NCBI RefSeq assembly: GCF_016711335.1
Contig: NZ_JADJTF010000001.1
Coordinates: 1,116,001-1,180,000 of the forward strand
Reading direction: 5' to 3'
Length of the DNA: 64,000 nt
Source of the DNA: Thiofilum sp.
GTDB taxonomy: Bacteria > Pseudomonadota > Gammaproteobacteria > Thiotrichales > Thiotrichaceae
Part shown: one piece after another, positions 46,301 to 55,215 of the stretch
Layout of the letters: each line of letters opens with the position of its first letter
Position numbering within the stretch: position 1 is the first letter of the stretch
The notes under the pieces: generated by a model
Seen by the model: only the letters and a program-made list of their open reading frames with translations
Told to the model about the DNA's origin: nothing
Databases searched by the model: none
Made by a program: the position numbers and the translations under genes

Positions 46301-49300
46301 TGATCTGGGAGGACATAGTTTAAATGCCACTCAAGTATTGAGCCGTTTTCATCAAGCCACCGGATTGAAATTAGAATTGGTGGATATTTTCCAGCATCCC
46401 ACGCTAGCTGAATTAGCTCAAATAGCTAAAACCAAACAAGCGCAATATTACCCTGCGCTTCCTAACAGTGCTCTTGCCGCTGATTACCCCCTGACTCATG
46501 CACAGCAGCGCATGTGGGTAATTCAGCAAATGGCGCATAGTGCGAGTGCATATAATATGTACGTGGCGTATCAGCTCAAAGGCGCTATTGATCAGTGCGC
46601 TTTAGCTAATGCTCTCTATCAATTAGTGCAACGCCATGAAATATTGCGTACCGTGTTTCAACTGCGTGAGGGTAAACCTAGGCAAGTGATATTGTCACAA
46701 CCTGCCGCAGAGTTATTCACGGTGCGCACAGTTAGCGCCGCACTTACACCTTATCTAACCAAGCAAGCCGAGCAAGTACTGAATCTGGAATATACGCCCC
46801 CCTTTAGAGTGGAGCTATTAATGCTCAATCGAGAGGAGGCGATTTTATTCTTTAATATTCATCATATTATTACCGATGGTTGGTCGGTCAATCTGATGTT
46901 TAAAGAATTAAAAGCGCTCTATGCGGGGCAAACACTAACATATCAGCCTTATCAATATCGTAATTATACGTTTTGGCAACATGAGCTATTGCAAAGTACC
47001 GCATTAGCTAGCGCTAAGCACTATTGGCTCAATCAATTAGCAGGTGAGATTCCTGTTTTAGATTTGCCACTGGATTATAGCCGCCCTCCGCAACAAACCT
47101 TTACGGGTGCACGGGTCGATTTCACTCTAGATAAGCCCAAAGTAATCGCTTTAGCCCAACGCGCTAGTGCAACTCCCTTTATGGTCTTGCTCACCTTATT
47201 GAATATATTGCTCTATCGCTATACCGAACAAGACGATATTTTAATAGGTACACCGATAGCAGGGCGTCCTTTACCAGAGCTTGAAAATGAACTAGGTTTT
47301 TATGCTAATACCTTAGTGTTGCGTAATACGCTTCATGCAGAGTATTCCTTCCAAGCGACCTTGGAGCAGATTAAGCACAATACTTTAGCGGCGTATCAGC
47401 ATCAGCATTATCCGTTTGATCAATTAGTCGATGAGCTACAGCTTAAGCGCGATCTGAGTCGCTCGCCACTCTTTGATGTGATGTTAGTGTTGCAAAATCA
47501 GGGCAATAGCTCCCTAGAACTAAAGGGTATTGAGTGTCAGAAATACGAATTGCCTATGACGCATAGCCGTTTTGATCTGACTTTATTTATTACTGAAGCG
47601 GATGATCAATTCAGTGCACAATGGGAATACAATACCCAACTATTCAAGCCTGCCCGCATCGAACGCATGGTGAGCCATTTGCAAACTTTGCTAGAGAGCG
47701 CTTACCAACACTCTGATACTGCTATTCAAGCGCTCACTCTGTTACCCGACGCTGAGCGCCAACTATTGCTCTATGACTTCAATCAAACCGATAAACCCTA
47801 TCCGACTGATGTAACCATTGTTGATTTACTTAATGCTACTGTAGCACGAGTACCTGAGCATCCCGCTCTGATTTATAAAGATCAGGTTACTAGCTATCGT
47901 GAATTAAATACTAAAGTCGAGCAGTTGGCTCAGGCACTCCAGTACACCTACTCACTCCAAGCGGATGATTGCGTGGGGATTATGTTGGAGCGTTCTGATT
48001 GGATGGTGATTAGCATACTAGCTATTTTAAAAGCTGGAGCAGCCTATATTCCGATCCCACCTGAATACCCGCAAGAGCGCCGTGAATACATTGTGGCGGA
48101 TTCAGGCTGTAAAGTGCTCTTGACTGAGGCAGTGATAGAGCAATTATTGGCTAACTCTAGTGATGCTCATACAGCTAGCTTTACTCAGTGTAAGATTGAG
48201 CCTTCACAACTCGCCTATGTGCTTTATACCTCTGGTTCGACCGGTAAACCCAAAGGCTGTCAGATCGAACATCGCCATTTTTATAATTATATTCAGTGGG
48301 GTTTAGAGTATTACTTTGACGGCAGTGTACAGGGGCATTTTGGTTTATTTACGCCCTTAGCTTTTGATTTCACCCTAACCAGTATTTTCTGTAGCTTATT
48401 GCGTGGTCAAACTTTAACGATTTACCCGCAAGACCAAGAGATTGATAGCGTACTGCTGCACAATTTTGATCCGACTAATGCTATCGACATTATTAAACTC
48501 ACTCCCGCGCATATTTCAATGCTTAAGCATCTGAAGATCACTCAAACTAATATCCGCAAAGTGATTGTGGGTGGTGAGGAGTTGACTACTGAGCAGGTGA
48601 GTATTCTCAAAACCATTAACCCCGATATGACTATTATCAATGAGTACGGCCCTACTGAAACGACGGTGGGTTGTATTGTTAAAAGTGTCGAGCTGAATGA
48701 GAAGGTATTGATTGGTAAGCCTATTACCAATACCTATTGTTATATTTTAGATAAGGCGGGACAACCTGCGCCTTTGGGAGTGAAAGGCGAGATTTGTATT
48801 GGTGGCGCTGGGGTAGGGCGTGGTTATTTTAATCGTCCTGATTTGACGGCGAGTAAATTTATTCCGAGTCCTTTTCTGTCTCATGATCGTCTCTATCGCA
48901 CCGGAGATGTCGGGCGGTGGTTGGATAATGGCGAGGTGGAGTGCTTTGGACGTTTAGATGCTCAGATTAAGATTCGGGGCTATCGCATTGAGTGCGGTGA
49001 GATCGAGCAAAAGTTAGTTCAACATCCTGATATTCTGGAAACGGTCGTTGTAGTACGCGGTGAGGGAGCGGATAAAGCTTTAGCCGCCTATTTACGCAGT
49101 AGTAATCCGCGTTTGACTCAGCAAGAGGTGCGTCATTACTTAAAAGCACAGCTACCGGATTATATGATTCCTACATGGCTGATCTTATTAGATCAATTTC
49201 CTTTGACTCCAAATGGTAAAATCAATCGCCAAGCACTGCCTCAACCTGATGCTGTACCCACCAGAACCGACGTCATATCTGCACGTAATGACTTAGAGCA

Positions 49301-50900
49301 GCACTTGCTTACTATCTGGCAGCAAACATTAGGTCGTTCTGCACTGAGTATTGAGGATAACTTCTTTGAGTTAGGGGGTGACTCCATCAAAGCTATTCAG
49401 GTAATGGCTGCGCTGCATCAGTTGAAGCTTAAATGCGAGCTGCGTCATATCTTCCAATATCCGACTATTGCCGAATTAGCGCCTTATTTGAAACCACTCA
49501 CCGCTGTGATTGACCAACAGGCGCTTAGTGGAGAGGTATTGCTGACACCTATTCAGCGAGGGTTCTTTAATAGTTTTACGGGCAAATACTCACATTACAA
49601 TCACAGCGTATTGCTCAGTGCCAAACAACGTTTTGAGCAGCCAGCGCTCCAGCAAGCGCTACAACATTTGGTCGATCACCATGATATGCTGCGAGCCACC
49701 TATTCGGTGCAAGCCGATGGTATTACTCAAACCATTCAAGCGCAGGCAAACCTAATACTTGAGGTAATAACACTAAGCGGTGATGTGCCAGAAAGCTCAC
49801 TTCACCCTTATATTCAAGTAGCACAGGCGAGTTTTAATTTAGAGCAAGCACCTTTAGTTAAAGTACTGCTTTTTAGAACGGATGATGGCGATAAGCTTCT
49901 ATTGATTGTGCATCACTTAGTTATAGATGGCGTATCATGGCGAGTTTTATTAGCTGATCTAGCACAAGGCTATCAACAAGCTTTACAAGGGCAAACCTTA
50001 AAATTACCCGCTAAAACCTATTCCTATCGCTACTGGGCGCAAGCACTGTATCAACGAGTACAGGAACCGGTTTTCAATCGAGAGGCTGCTTATTGGCATG
50101 AGGTATTAAGTCAGAGTGTCGCCCCTTTACCCTTGACTAATTTAGCAGGGAGTCAGCGTCATCAAGATAGCCAAACCTTACGCCAGCAATTTTCATTAGA
50201 GACTACTCAGCAGTTATTAACCCAAGCACCTCAAGCCTATAATCTAACTATCAATGACTTACTGCTCACCATACTAGGGCGGGCGCTCCAGCAATGGACA
50301 GGGCACACTAAGCACTACATTGATTTAGAGTCACACGGGCGTGATTTTAATGCTGATTTAGATGTATCACGTACTCTAGGCTGGTTTACTGCAATTTATC
50401 CGGTGTTATTGGATTTATCACAGACTAGCGAGTTGGGTGAACAACTACCCCAAATCAAGGAAATGCTCAGACGTGTACCGCACAAGGGTATTAGTTATGG
50501 TTTATTAAAATACTTGTCTAACACTGTATTACCAGCTTCACCCGCTCAAATTGCGTTTAATTACTTGGGGCAGTTTGATACCGATCTACAAAATGAAGTC
50601 TTCGAGTTAGCCAGTACCGAGTTACCCTATAATATTGACTCGCAAGCCAATCTATCTCACGAGTTACTCATCAGTGGTATGGTAGTGGGCGGTCAATTAC
50701 GTATGCAGATAGTGTTTAGTCCACAGCGTATTCAAGAGTCTACCGTTGCTACCTTGCTAGCCTTATTCCAGCAGGAAACCGAGCAAGTATTAAAGCATTG
50801 CTTGCAGCAAGACACCATTCAATTGACACCTAGTGATTTAAGTTATAAAGAATTGGGCTTGGATGAGATGGATGGCATTCTGGAGGATATTGGGCTTTGA
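43317..50900 (+). CDS. NRPS4: Cstarter-A-PCP-C-A(Asn)-PCP-E-COM, probable initiation synthetase
   Basis: 2527 residues. An N-terminal C-like domain (43330-44640, FHHLIADGW) precedes any carrier, so it is probably a starter domain that adds an acyl group. A domain 1 (44700-46170) has the pocket reading DAMHVGGFHK, which I do not recognise; PCP (LGGHSLNATQ). An LCL C domain (46480-47770, HHIITDGW) follows. A domain 2 (47790-49240) has the pocket reading DFTKIGEVGK, close to the known Asn code DLTKLGEVGK; PCP (GGDSIKA); E domain (49530-50830, HHLVIDGVSW). The last 25 residues (DLSYKELGLDEMDGILED) look like a donor COM docking helix. Ending in E-COM, with no thioesterase, it should pass acyl-X-D-Asn to a DCL-type C domain. 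NRPS1 begins with one. Confidence 0.92.
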   Translation: MHEVFSSYLLASLQKEVWIKQTLHAELTFYNIGGYIVINTAIDRHLFEQALTLLINHYDSLRVRLKPTDTIPEQLFFEKVSFELDFKDYSDYIEPDLKAKEWMRHVFAQPMALYNEPLFDFSLIKLSEQRYYFLLKFHHLIADGWSISLLSQSVATIYNSLVNQQPALLTSYPYTNYLLEETVEDNNKKLQAAKAYWLAKYQQLPEPIFSAKRTSTVNASPAPSKTLTLELSNALQQQLLSLAQAHQVSVFHVILGILLVYLAKTTGQRDIVIGLPLLNRKTAAHKQTVGLFANIIPARFELAMQDTFVDTLHTIAQVLRQDYRHQRLPISHLYQALGLSQRQTLFDVMLSYEKHDYDLAFNGVPAQAHGLSHGFNQNALELYVREYHQGAQVAWDFEYNTAVFSEAEAQLLVQRFQHLIPAVLEQPNTPLRQFSIQPKVLSNLVPAHIKPSQAFTPIPESATTLTAYFALQAERYADNIAVKTRTQGWTYRELDQKSNQVAQALVSYPNVERVALLFEQGADMLAALWGVLKAGKAYIPLPTAFPLERLQYVAQDAQVGAALTNAQNALLLDQVLEQSTLPIIRIDQLKTSTEPVTVKVEPDALAYILYTSGSTGQPKGVMQTQRNVMHFIRCYTEVLHIAAQDKLTLLVPYNFDAAVMDIFGALLNGATLYPIDLKSDNLVEFSNWLQQEQLTIYHSTPTIYRYWMQSFASDTLLNSLRLVVLGGETAYQTDLDYYHQHCTKDCLLINGLGSTESSFHLMQVFDHESVLDQAELSVGYPLRETKVLLLDELGEDTGVYGEITIESDYITLGYWQRPELNQNSFISSQTGKRVYRSGDLGRLLADGSLLCLGRKDFQIKHRGFRIDLTEIEQVLKQSGAIKDAAVISQQQANYESVLIAYVVSSTNSLIDSEQLKSWLRTKLPDYMIPTFVVALTALPLTANGKVDRQALKKLPIPTATQQDASSPESWEEQVLSAIWSEVLNIPTPQRYANFFDLGGHSLNATQVLSRFHQATGLKLELVDIFQHPTLAELAQIAKTKQAQYYPALPNSALAADYPLTHAQQRMWVIQQMAHSASAYNMYVAYQLKGAIDQCALANALYQLVQRHEILRTVFQLREGKPRQVILSQPAAELFTVRTVSAALTPYLTKQAEQVLNLEYTPPFRVELLMLNREEAILFFNIHHIITDGWSVNLMFKELKALYAGQTLTYQPYQYRNYTFWQHELLQSTALASAKHYWLNQLAGEIPVLDLPLDYSRPPQQTFTGARVDFTLDKPKVIALAQRASATPFMVLLTLLNILLYRYTEQDDILIGTPIAGRPLPELENELGFYANTLVLRNTLHAEYSFQATLEQIKHNTLAAYQHQHYPFDQLVDELQLKRDLSRSPLFDVMLVLQNQGNSSLELKGIECQKYELPMTHSRFDLTLFITEADDQFSAQWEYNTQLFKPARIERMVSHLQTLLESAYQHSDTAIQALTLLPDAERQLLLYDFNQTDKPYPTDVTIVDLLNATVARVPEHPALIYKDQVTSYRELNTKVEQLAQALQYTYSLQADDCVGIMLERSDWMVISILAILKAGAAYIPIPPEYPQERREYIVADSGCKVLLTEAVIEQLLANSSDAHTASFTQCKIEPSQLAYVLYTSGSTGKPKGCQIEHRHFYNYIQWGLEYYFDGSVQGHFGLFTPLAFDFTLTSIFCSLLRGQTLTIYPQDQEIDSVLLHNFDPTNAIDIIKLTPAHISMLKHLKITQTNIRKVIVGGEELTTEQVSILKTINPDMTIINEYGPTETTVGCIVKSVELNEKVLIGKPITNTYCYILDKAGQPAPLGVKGEICIGGAGVGRGYFNRPDLTASKFIPSPFLSHDRLYRTGDVGRWLDNGEVECFGRLDAQIKIRGYRIECGEIEQKLVQHPDILETVVVVRGEGADKALAAYLRSSNPRLTQQEVRHYLKAQLPDYMIPTWLILLDQFPLTPNGKINRQALPQPDAVPTRTDVISARNDLEQHLLTIWQQTLGRSALSIEDNFFELGGDSIKAIQVMAALHQLKLKCELRHIFQYPTIAELAPYLKPLTAVIDQQALSGEVLLTPIQRGFFNSFTGKYSHYNHSVLLSAKQRFEQPALQQALQHLVDHHDMLRATYSVQADGITQTIQAQANLILEVITLSGDVPESSLHPYIQVAQASFNLEQAPLVKVLLFRTDDGDKLLLIVHHLVIDGVSWRVLLADLAQGYQQALQGQTLKLPAKTYSYRYWAQALYQRVQEPVFNREAAYWHEVLSQSVAPLPLTNLAGSQRHQDSQTLRQQFSLETTQQLLTQAPQAYNLTINDLLLTILGRALQQWTGHTKHYIDLESHGRDFNADLDVSRTLGWFTAIYPVLLDLSQTSELGEQLPQIKEMLRRVPHKGISYGLLKYLSNTVLPASPAQIAFNYLGQFDTDLQNEVFELASTELPYNIDSQANLSHELLISGMVVGGQLRMQIVFSPQRIQESTVATLLALFQQETEQVLKHCLQQDTIQLTPSDLSYKELGLDEMDGILEDIGL
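50882..50886 (+). promoter_or_regulatory. Ribosome binding site of the Ntn-hydrolase gene
   Basis: GGAGG inside the end of NRPS4, 10 bases before TTG 50897 and 16 before ATG 50903. The spacing favours the TTG, which overlaps the NRPS4 stop (TTGA). Confidence 0.6.
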
Positions 50901-52195
50901 ATATGCTGCGCGGGTTAATCCTCTTAGTATGGTTATTAGTCGGTAGCGCTCAAGCGAATGTGCCCGTGTTTGAGATAGATACAACCGATAAAACGGCCCT
51001 GCAAGTGGGTCAGGAGTTAGGGCGTACTTTTAAAAAAACCTTTCCCGATATTGAGCAGCGCATTGATAGCTACTTAAAAACCTTTGTGACTCAAGACACG
51101 TTTAATCAATGGATTCGTGAGCGGGTCACGGTACTTAAGCCCAATATTGATCAAGAGTATCGTGATGAGGTCGAGGGCATTGCTTCGACTTGGAAGATTT
51201 CTAGTCGGGATCAATTAGGCGATGGTGAGCTGTCTTTAAATGAATATTGGCTATTGCAATTAATCCCTGATGTGGGGCGGCGCACTAATTGCTCTGGCTT
51301 TGGCGTTTGGGGTAAGGCTGCTGTTGGTGGTGCTACTCTAGTAGGGCGCAATATGGATTGGCGTACCAGTGATGCATTACGTAGCTTACAAGCGATTACG
51401 GTCTATCGCAATAAAAAGGGTGGTATTGTTAATATTGGTTTTGCGGGCTATGTCGCTATTATTTCTGGTTTTAATCAAGACGGCTTGTTTCTAGCTCATT
51501 TAGATTCACCTTTGCGTCAACCTTACACGATTCCTGCAAATGACAGCTCGATTGTATTTGATCTGCGCAAAACATTAAGTACGCAAGGCACGATTCGAGC
51601 AGCCGCTAAGGAGCTATCGCGTTATCCTCATGCATTTAGCCATAATATTCTGCTGGCGGATCGTGACTCAGTGCAGGTATTAGAACAGCCCCCTATGCCA
51701 CCTGCTCAGTTACGTACCGATCAAAGTGATTATCGTATGGATTACTATTGGGGTAAGACAAATCAAATTGCTGTGGTGAATTGCTTTGTATTAGCCAGTT
51801 CGGCAGCGAATTGTTTAGAAAGTCATGATGCGCTGCGCTGGAATCGGTTTCGCACGATGGCAAATTTTACGCCGCAACAGCCCGCTGATGTAAGCAAAGT
51901 CATGACTATTATGTTAGATCAGGCTAATCCCTTTCAGGAGATTTTTAATCTGTTGACGGTTCAGTCGATGGTCTTTGTCCCTGAAACTTTAAAGCTTTAT
52001 CTCTATACCGTACCTATTTCAGGTCAACATATTCAGCCAGTTAGGTATCAAGAGTTTAGTCATTTACTGCCCTTTAATTCCTCTACCACTTCACACTGGT
52101 TTAATGCGCTGAACGTATTGATAGTAGGTGCGTTATTATTATTAATAGGTGCGGTTGGTTATGGTGAGTTAATGCGTAAAAAACGTACAGTGTAG
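50897..52195 (+). CDS. Exported, membrane-anchored Ntn-hydrolase (C45/acyltransferase-like)
   Basis: A 432-residue protein with a signal peptide (residues 1-20, ending AQA), a periplasmic domain and a C-terminal membrane helix (about 403-427) followed by a basic RKKRTV tail. The segment RTNCSGFGVWGK followed by ATLVGRNMDWR resembles the Cys-nucleophile region of the C45/acyl-CoA:6-APA acyltransferase and linear-amide hydrolase group; Cys132 would be the nucleophile exposed by self-cleavage. It overlaps the NRPS4 stop by 4 bases and is therefore coupled to the initiation synthetase. I infer a periplasmic amidase that trims the N-terminal acyl or acyl-X-D-Asn part of the exported peptide, like PvdQ in pyoverdine or ClbP in colibactin, although it is unrelated to ClbP. 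No direct evidence for the substrate. Confidence 0.78.
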   Translation: MNMLRGLILLVWLLVGSAQANVPVFEIDTTDKTALQVGQELGRTFKKTFPDIEQRIDSYLKTFVTQDTFNQWIRERVTVLKPNIDQEYRDEVEGIASTWKISSRDQLGDGELSLNEYWLLQLIPDVGRRTNCSGFGVWGKAAVGGATLVGRNMDWRTSDALRSLQAITVYRNKKGGIVNIGFAGYVAIISGFNQDGLFLAHLDSPLRQPYTIPANDSSIVFDLRKTLSTQGTIRAAAKELSRYPHAFSHNILLADRDSVQVLEQPPMPPAQLRTDQSDYRMDYYWGKTNQIAVVNCFVLASSAANCLESHDALRWNRFRTMANFTPQQPADVSKVMTIMLDQANPFQEIFNLLTVQSMVFVPETLKLYLYTVPISGQHIQPVRYQEFSHLLPFNSSTTSHWFNALNVLIVGALLLLIGAVGYGELMRKKRTV

Positions 52196-52237
52196 AGGGG
52201 GCATAACAAATCTTAACAATCAACAGCCTAGGTTGAA

Positions 52238-52267
52238 TTGACGTTTTTTTTGACAAGAATGGATAAT
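52238..52267 (+). promoter_or_regulatory. Putative sigma70 promoter of the SPFH-Amt operon
   Basis: TTGACG (52238-52243) and GATAAT (52262-52267) with an 18-base spacer, about 47 bases before the SPFH start. An AACAAATCTTAACAATC sequence just upstream resembles the CAACATTTCTTAACATT 17-mer found at 11952 and 62325. Confidence 0.5.
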
Positions 52268-52313
52268 GCAACACTCCTAACCCCTAGCTTGCTGCTTTAC
52301 CAAGCCGGATAAT

Positions 52314-53360
52314 ATGTCTAACCAAATCGATCTAAACCCTGATAGTGACAACCTTAACCCTACTGAGAGTCGTAGCTGGTTTAGCCGCAAATTACCCATT
52401 TTAATAGTATTATTTTTGCTTTTAGCACTACTCGTGGTGTTTTTCTGGGGGCGTATTGTCATCACGATTCAACCCGGTGAGGCAGGCATTCTATTTCGCC
52501 GCTTTAGTGGGACTGAGATCGACAAAATCTATACCGAAGGCTTACATATTTTTAGCCCACTCGATACTTTGTATCTCTATGAAATACGTAAGCAAGTGGC
52601 TTATCACGAATTTGATGTCATTTCTAACAAAGGTTTAAGTGTTCATCTCGCGTTAGCTATTCGTTATCGTCCAGAATATGAATTATTGGGTGTGTTGCAT
52701 CAACGTATTGGGCCGGATTACCTGACGCGCGTGATTTTGCCGCAGATTGAGTCGGTGATGCGTAAGCAGTTAGGTAACTATACCGCCGAGCAAATTTATA
52801 CTAATGAAGAAGGTTTAATGACCAATGCCATTCTGACCGCATTGGATGAGGTAGGGCGGAACTATGTGGAAGTAGAGGATATTATTATTCGTAGTATTAC
52901 TTTACCGCCTACGATTGTGGGGGCGATTGAAGATAAGCTGAAGCAAGAAGAGTATATGAAATCCTATGAGTTTAGGATGGAAACGGCTAAACGTGAGGCG
53001 GAACGTTTAGCGATTGAAGCCGAAGGCATTAAAAACTATCACACTATTTTGGGTCAATCTCTAACGCCTAATGTTTTACAAAACAAAGGGATTGAAGCGA
53101 CTAAAGCTTTGGCACAATCACCTAATGCCAAAATTGTAGTGATTGGCGGCGGTAAAGATGGTTTGCCTTTAATTTTAAATACAGATTCAGGCGTTTCCGC
53201 TTCACCCACTACTGCCACTCCACTGAGTGGGTCAGTAACTCCTAATACGATAATTAGTAGTCCATCACTTAATAGTCCAGCCCCTACTAGCCTCAATCAG
53301 CCAGCTTTGACCAACTCCCTACCTGATCCTAAAGTAGATGCTCCACATGAGAAGCCTTAG
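52314..53360 (+). CDS. SPFH/prohibitin-family membrane protein
   Basis: A 348-residue protein with a short cytoplasmic N-terminus, one membrane helix (about 27-46), then an SPFH domain. The start of that domain (RIVITIQPGEAGILFRRF) and TEGLHIFSPLDTLYLYEIR are typical of the prohibitin/stomatin group, and the helix EEYMKSYEFRMETAKREAER is the SPFH coiled coil. The last 80 residues are Ser/Pro/Thr-rich and probably disordered. SPFH proteins form oligomeric membrane scaffolds. It is the first gene of a tight operon with two binding proteins and an Amt-like channel, overlapping the next gene by 23 bases, so it may organise that complex. Confidence 0.85.
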   Translation: MSNQIDLNPDSDNLNPTESRSWFSRKLPILIVLFLLLALLVVFFWGRIVITIQPGEAGILFRRFSGTEIDKIYTEGLHIFSPLDTLYLYEIRKQVAYHEFDVISNKGLSVHLALAIRYRPEYELLGVLHQRIGPDYLTRVILPQIESVMRKQLGNYTAEQIYTNEEGLMTNAILTALDEVGRNYVEVEDIIIRSITLPPTIVGAIEDKLKQEEYMKSYEFRMETAKREAERLAIEAEGIKNYHTILGQSLTPNVLQNKGIEATKALAQSPNAKIVVIGGGKDGLPLILNTDSGVSASPTTATPLSGSVTPNTIISSPSLNSPAPTSLNQPALTNSLPDPKVDAPHEKP

Positions 53361-55215
53361 TTGTTTGCTGCTAGTGATCTGGTCGCTGCTGTTGACAGCC
53401 TGCACCACTGACTTAGAGGGTATGGCGGAGTATCGCTTAGAGTATGCACGCCAAAACAAAGGTGACATCCAATTTGTAGCGATTCAGCCAAGTAATAGTG
53501 CTAGTTTTATCAATGGTGTAAGACTCGCAGTCCAAGAAATTAATCAACGTCCGGAAAAACTGCTAGGACGTACTCTAAAAATACAAACGGAAACCGAAGG
53601 CAGTACATTTGAGGCAACTAAAAGCAGCATTGAACGTATTGTTGCTGATCCGCGCACTGTAGCAGTTATTGGTCATCGCTTATCGAGTATTGCTGTGCCT
53701 GCTTCCGTGATGTATGAGCGCAGTCAAATAGTATTTCTGTCTTCGTTTGCTACAGCACAAACCTTGACAGGGCATGGGTTTCAATATGTGTTTCGTATGT
53801 CACCCAATACCTCGGTGATGGCGGCGCAATTAGCGAATGTAGCCACTACTTTAGGCTATAAACGTATTGTAGTCTTATATGCCCGTGATGATTTAAATCG
53901 TGAATTAGCCTTTTTATTTGAAGATGCTGCTATTAGTGAGCGTATTAAATTAGTCAAGCGTATCTCCTTTTTTGAAAAGGAAACGAATTATCGCTCCATT
54001 ATCTCAAGGTTTAATAATGAAAATTTTGATGCTGTTTTTATAGCGGCATCAGCAGAACCTACGGCTAGAATGATTAAGCAGTTGCGCGAGTTGGGCTTAA
54101 ATCAACCCATTTTGGGTAATGACTCATTAAATAATATTGAATTTGCTAATTTAATTAGTAATAGCGCACAAAATATTATTGCCCCGACCTTATATCGTAT
54201 TAATGATCGTAGTGTATTGAATCAGCATTTTATTCAGGCTTATAAAAATAGCTACAAAACCGAGCCTGATTATAGCGCGGCACAGGGTTATGATTCGGTG
54301 ATGCTATTAGTTTCAGGTATTGAAAGAGCAGGCTCTACTTTACCGCCTTTATTAAGCTCTACCTTACGTTATATGCCTGCTTGGGTCGGCTTAACAGGTT
54401 TACATGCTTTTGATGCTACTGGAGAGATGCTAGGCAAAAATTACTTTTTTCATGTCTGGCAACAAGGGCAGTGGCAAAATATACCCGCTATTCATATTCC
54501 CTATCTGGTGAAGCGTTTTACGCAATATCAGCAAAAACTTCATCCAGAACACACGGTTACGGATTTTTCGCAAGTATTTGCGCAACGTATGCATACGGAT
54601 GATCATCGCAGTTATTTATTAGATTTAGCACATGAAATCCTGCAATTTCAAAGTATTGGAGTGATTTACGAGAACACGCCTGAAGGACGCAAAGCTTCTG
54701 GCTATGATTTATGGCAGCCCTTAGCGAAAAAGAAAAACCTTAATTTAGTAGGCTGTGAGATACCGTTTTCTTTATTAGGTGGGGCTGAAATAGAGCGTGC
54801 TTTAGTCGCGTGCTATGGGAAGCTGTCTTTAAATACAGAGGCTTTATTAGTACCCTATTATAAAGGAATCAATACTACTTTGATAGAAAAGCTTAATAAT
54901 AGTTTAGCCTTTTTTAAAATACCTGCTATTTCATTTGATGAACAAAGTACTGACCCTAATATAAGTCTATTATTTACTAAGCGCACAGATGTGAATCTAC
55001 AAAGTATGCGTGAGATGCAGGTTTATAGTCCTTTATTAAGCGGTTTGAAAGTTCACGAATTTGCCGAGCGTTTAAAAGGCTTGCCTGAGGTAACAGTGAA
55101 TCTGTTAAATCTGCAACAGTTTGGTAAACCTGATAAGCCTATTTTAGAGTTATCCCCTGATACCTATTTATACTCAAAACCACTCTTTATTAAAAAAGAA
55201 GCGGTGGCACCATGA
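53338..55215 (+). CDS. Lipoprotein with periplasmic type 1 (Leu/Ile/Val-like) binding fold
   Basis: A 625-residue lipoprotein: the signal ends in LLLTAC, with Cys22 as the lipidation site. Residues about 40-380 follow the type 1 periplasmic binding fold of branched-chain amino-acid receptors (GVRLAVQEINQRP, VAVIGHRLSS, FDAVFIAASAEP, DSVMLLVSGIERAG). The remaining 240 residues look like a second, more divergent binding lobe containing GRKASGYDLWQPLA. No transporter membrane genes of the LIV type are present, so it may sense a ligand for the neighbouring Amt-like protein. ATG 53347 is an equally good start. It overlaps the next gene by 4 bases (ATGA). Confidence 0.78.
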   Translation: MLHMRSLSCLLLVIWSLLLTACTTDLEGMAEYRLEYARQNKGDIQFVAIQPSNSASFINGVRLAVQEINQRPEKLLGRTLKIQTETEGSTFEATKSSIERIVADPRTVAVIGHRLSSIAVPASVMYERSQIVFLSSFATAQTLTGHGFQYVFRMSPNTSVMAAQLANVATTLGYKRIVVLYARDDLNRELAFLFEDAAISERIKLVKRISFFEKETNYRSIISRFNNENFDAVFIAASAEPTARMIKQLRELGLNQPILGNDSLNNIEFANLISNSAQNIIAPTLYRINDRSVLNQHFIQAYKNSYKTEPDYSAAQGYDSVMLLVSGIERAGSTLPPLLSSTLRYMPAWVGLTGLHAFDATGEMLGKNYFFHVWQQGQWQNIPAIHIPYLVKRFTQYQQKLHPEHTVTDFSQVFAQRMHTDDHRSYLLDLAHEILQFQSIGVIYENTPEGRKASGYDLWQPLAKKKNLNLVGCEIPFSLLGGAEIERALVACYGKLSLNTEALLVPYYKGINTTLIEKLNNSLAFFKIPAISFDEQSTDPNISLLFTKRTDVNLQSMREMQVYSPLLSGLKVHEFAERLKGLPEVTVNLLNLQQFGKPDKPILELSPDTYLYSKPLFIKKEAVAP

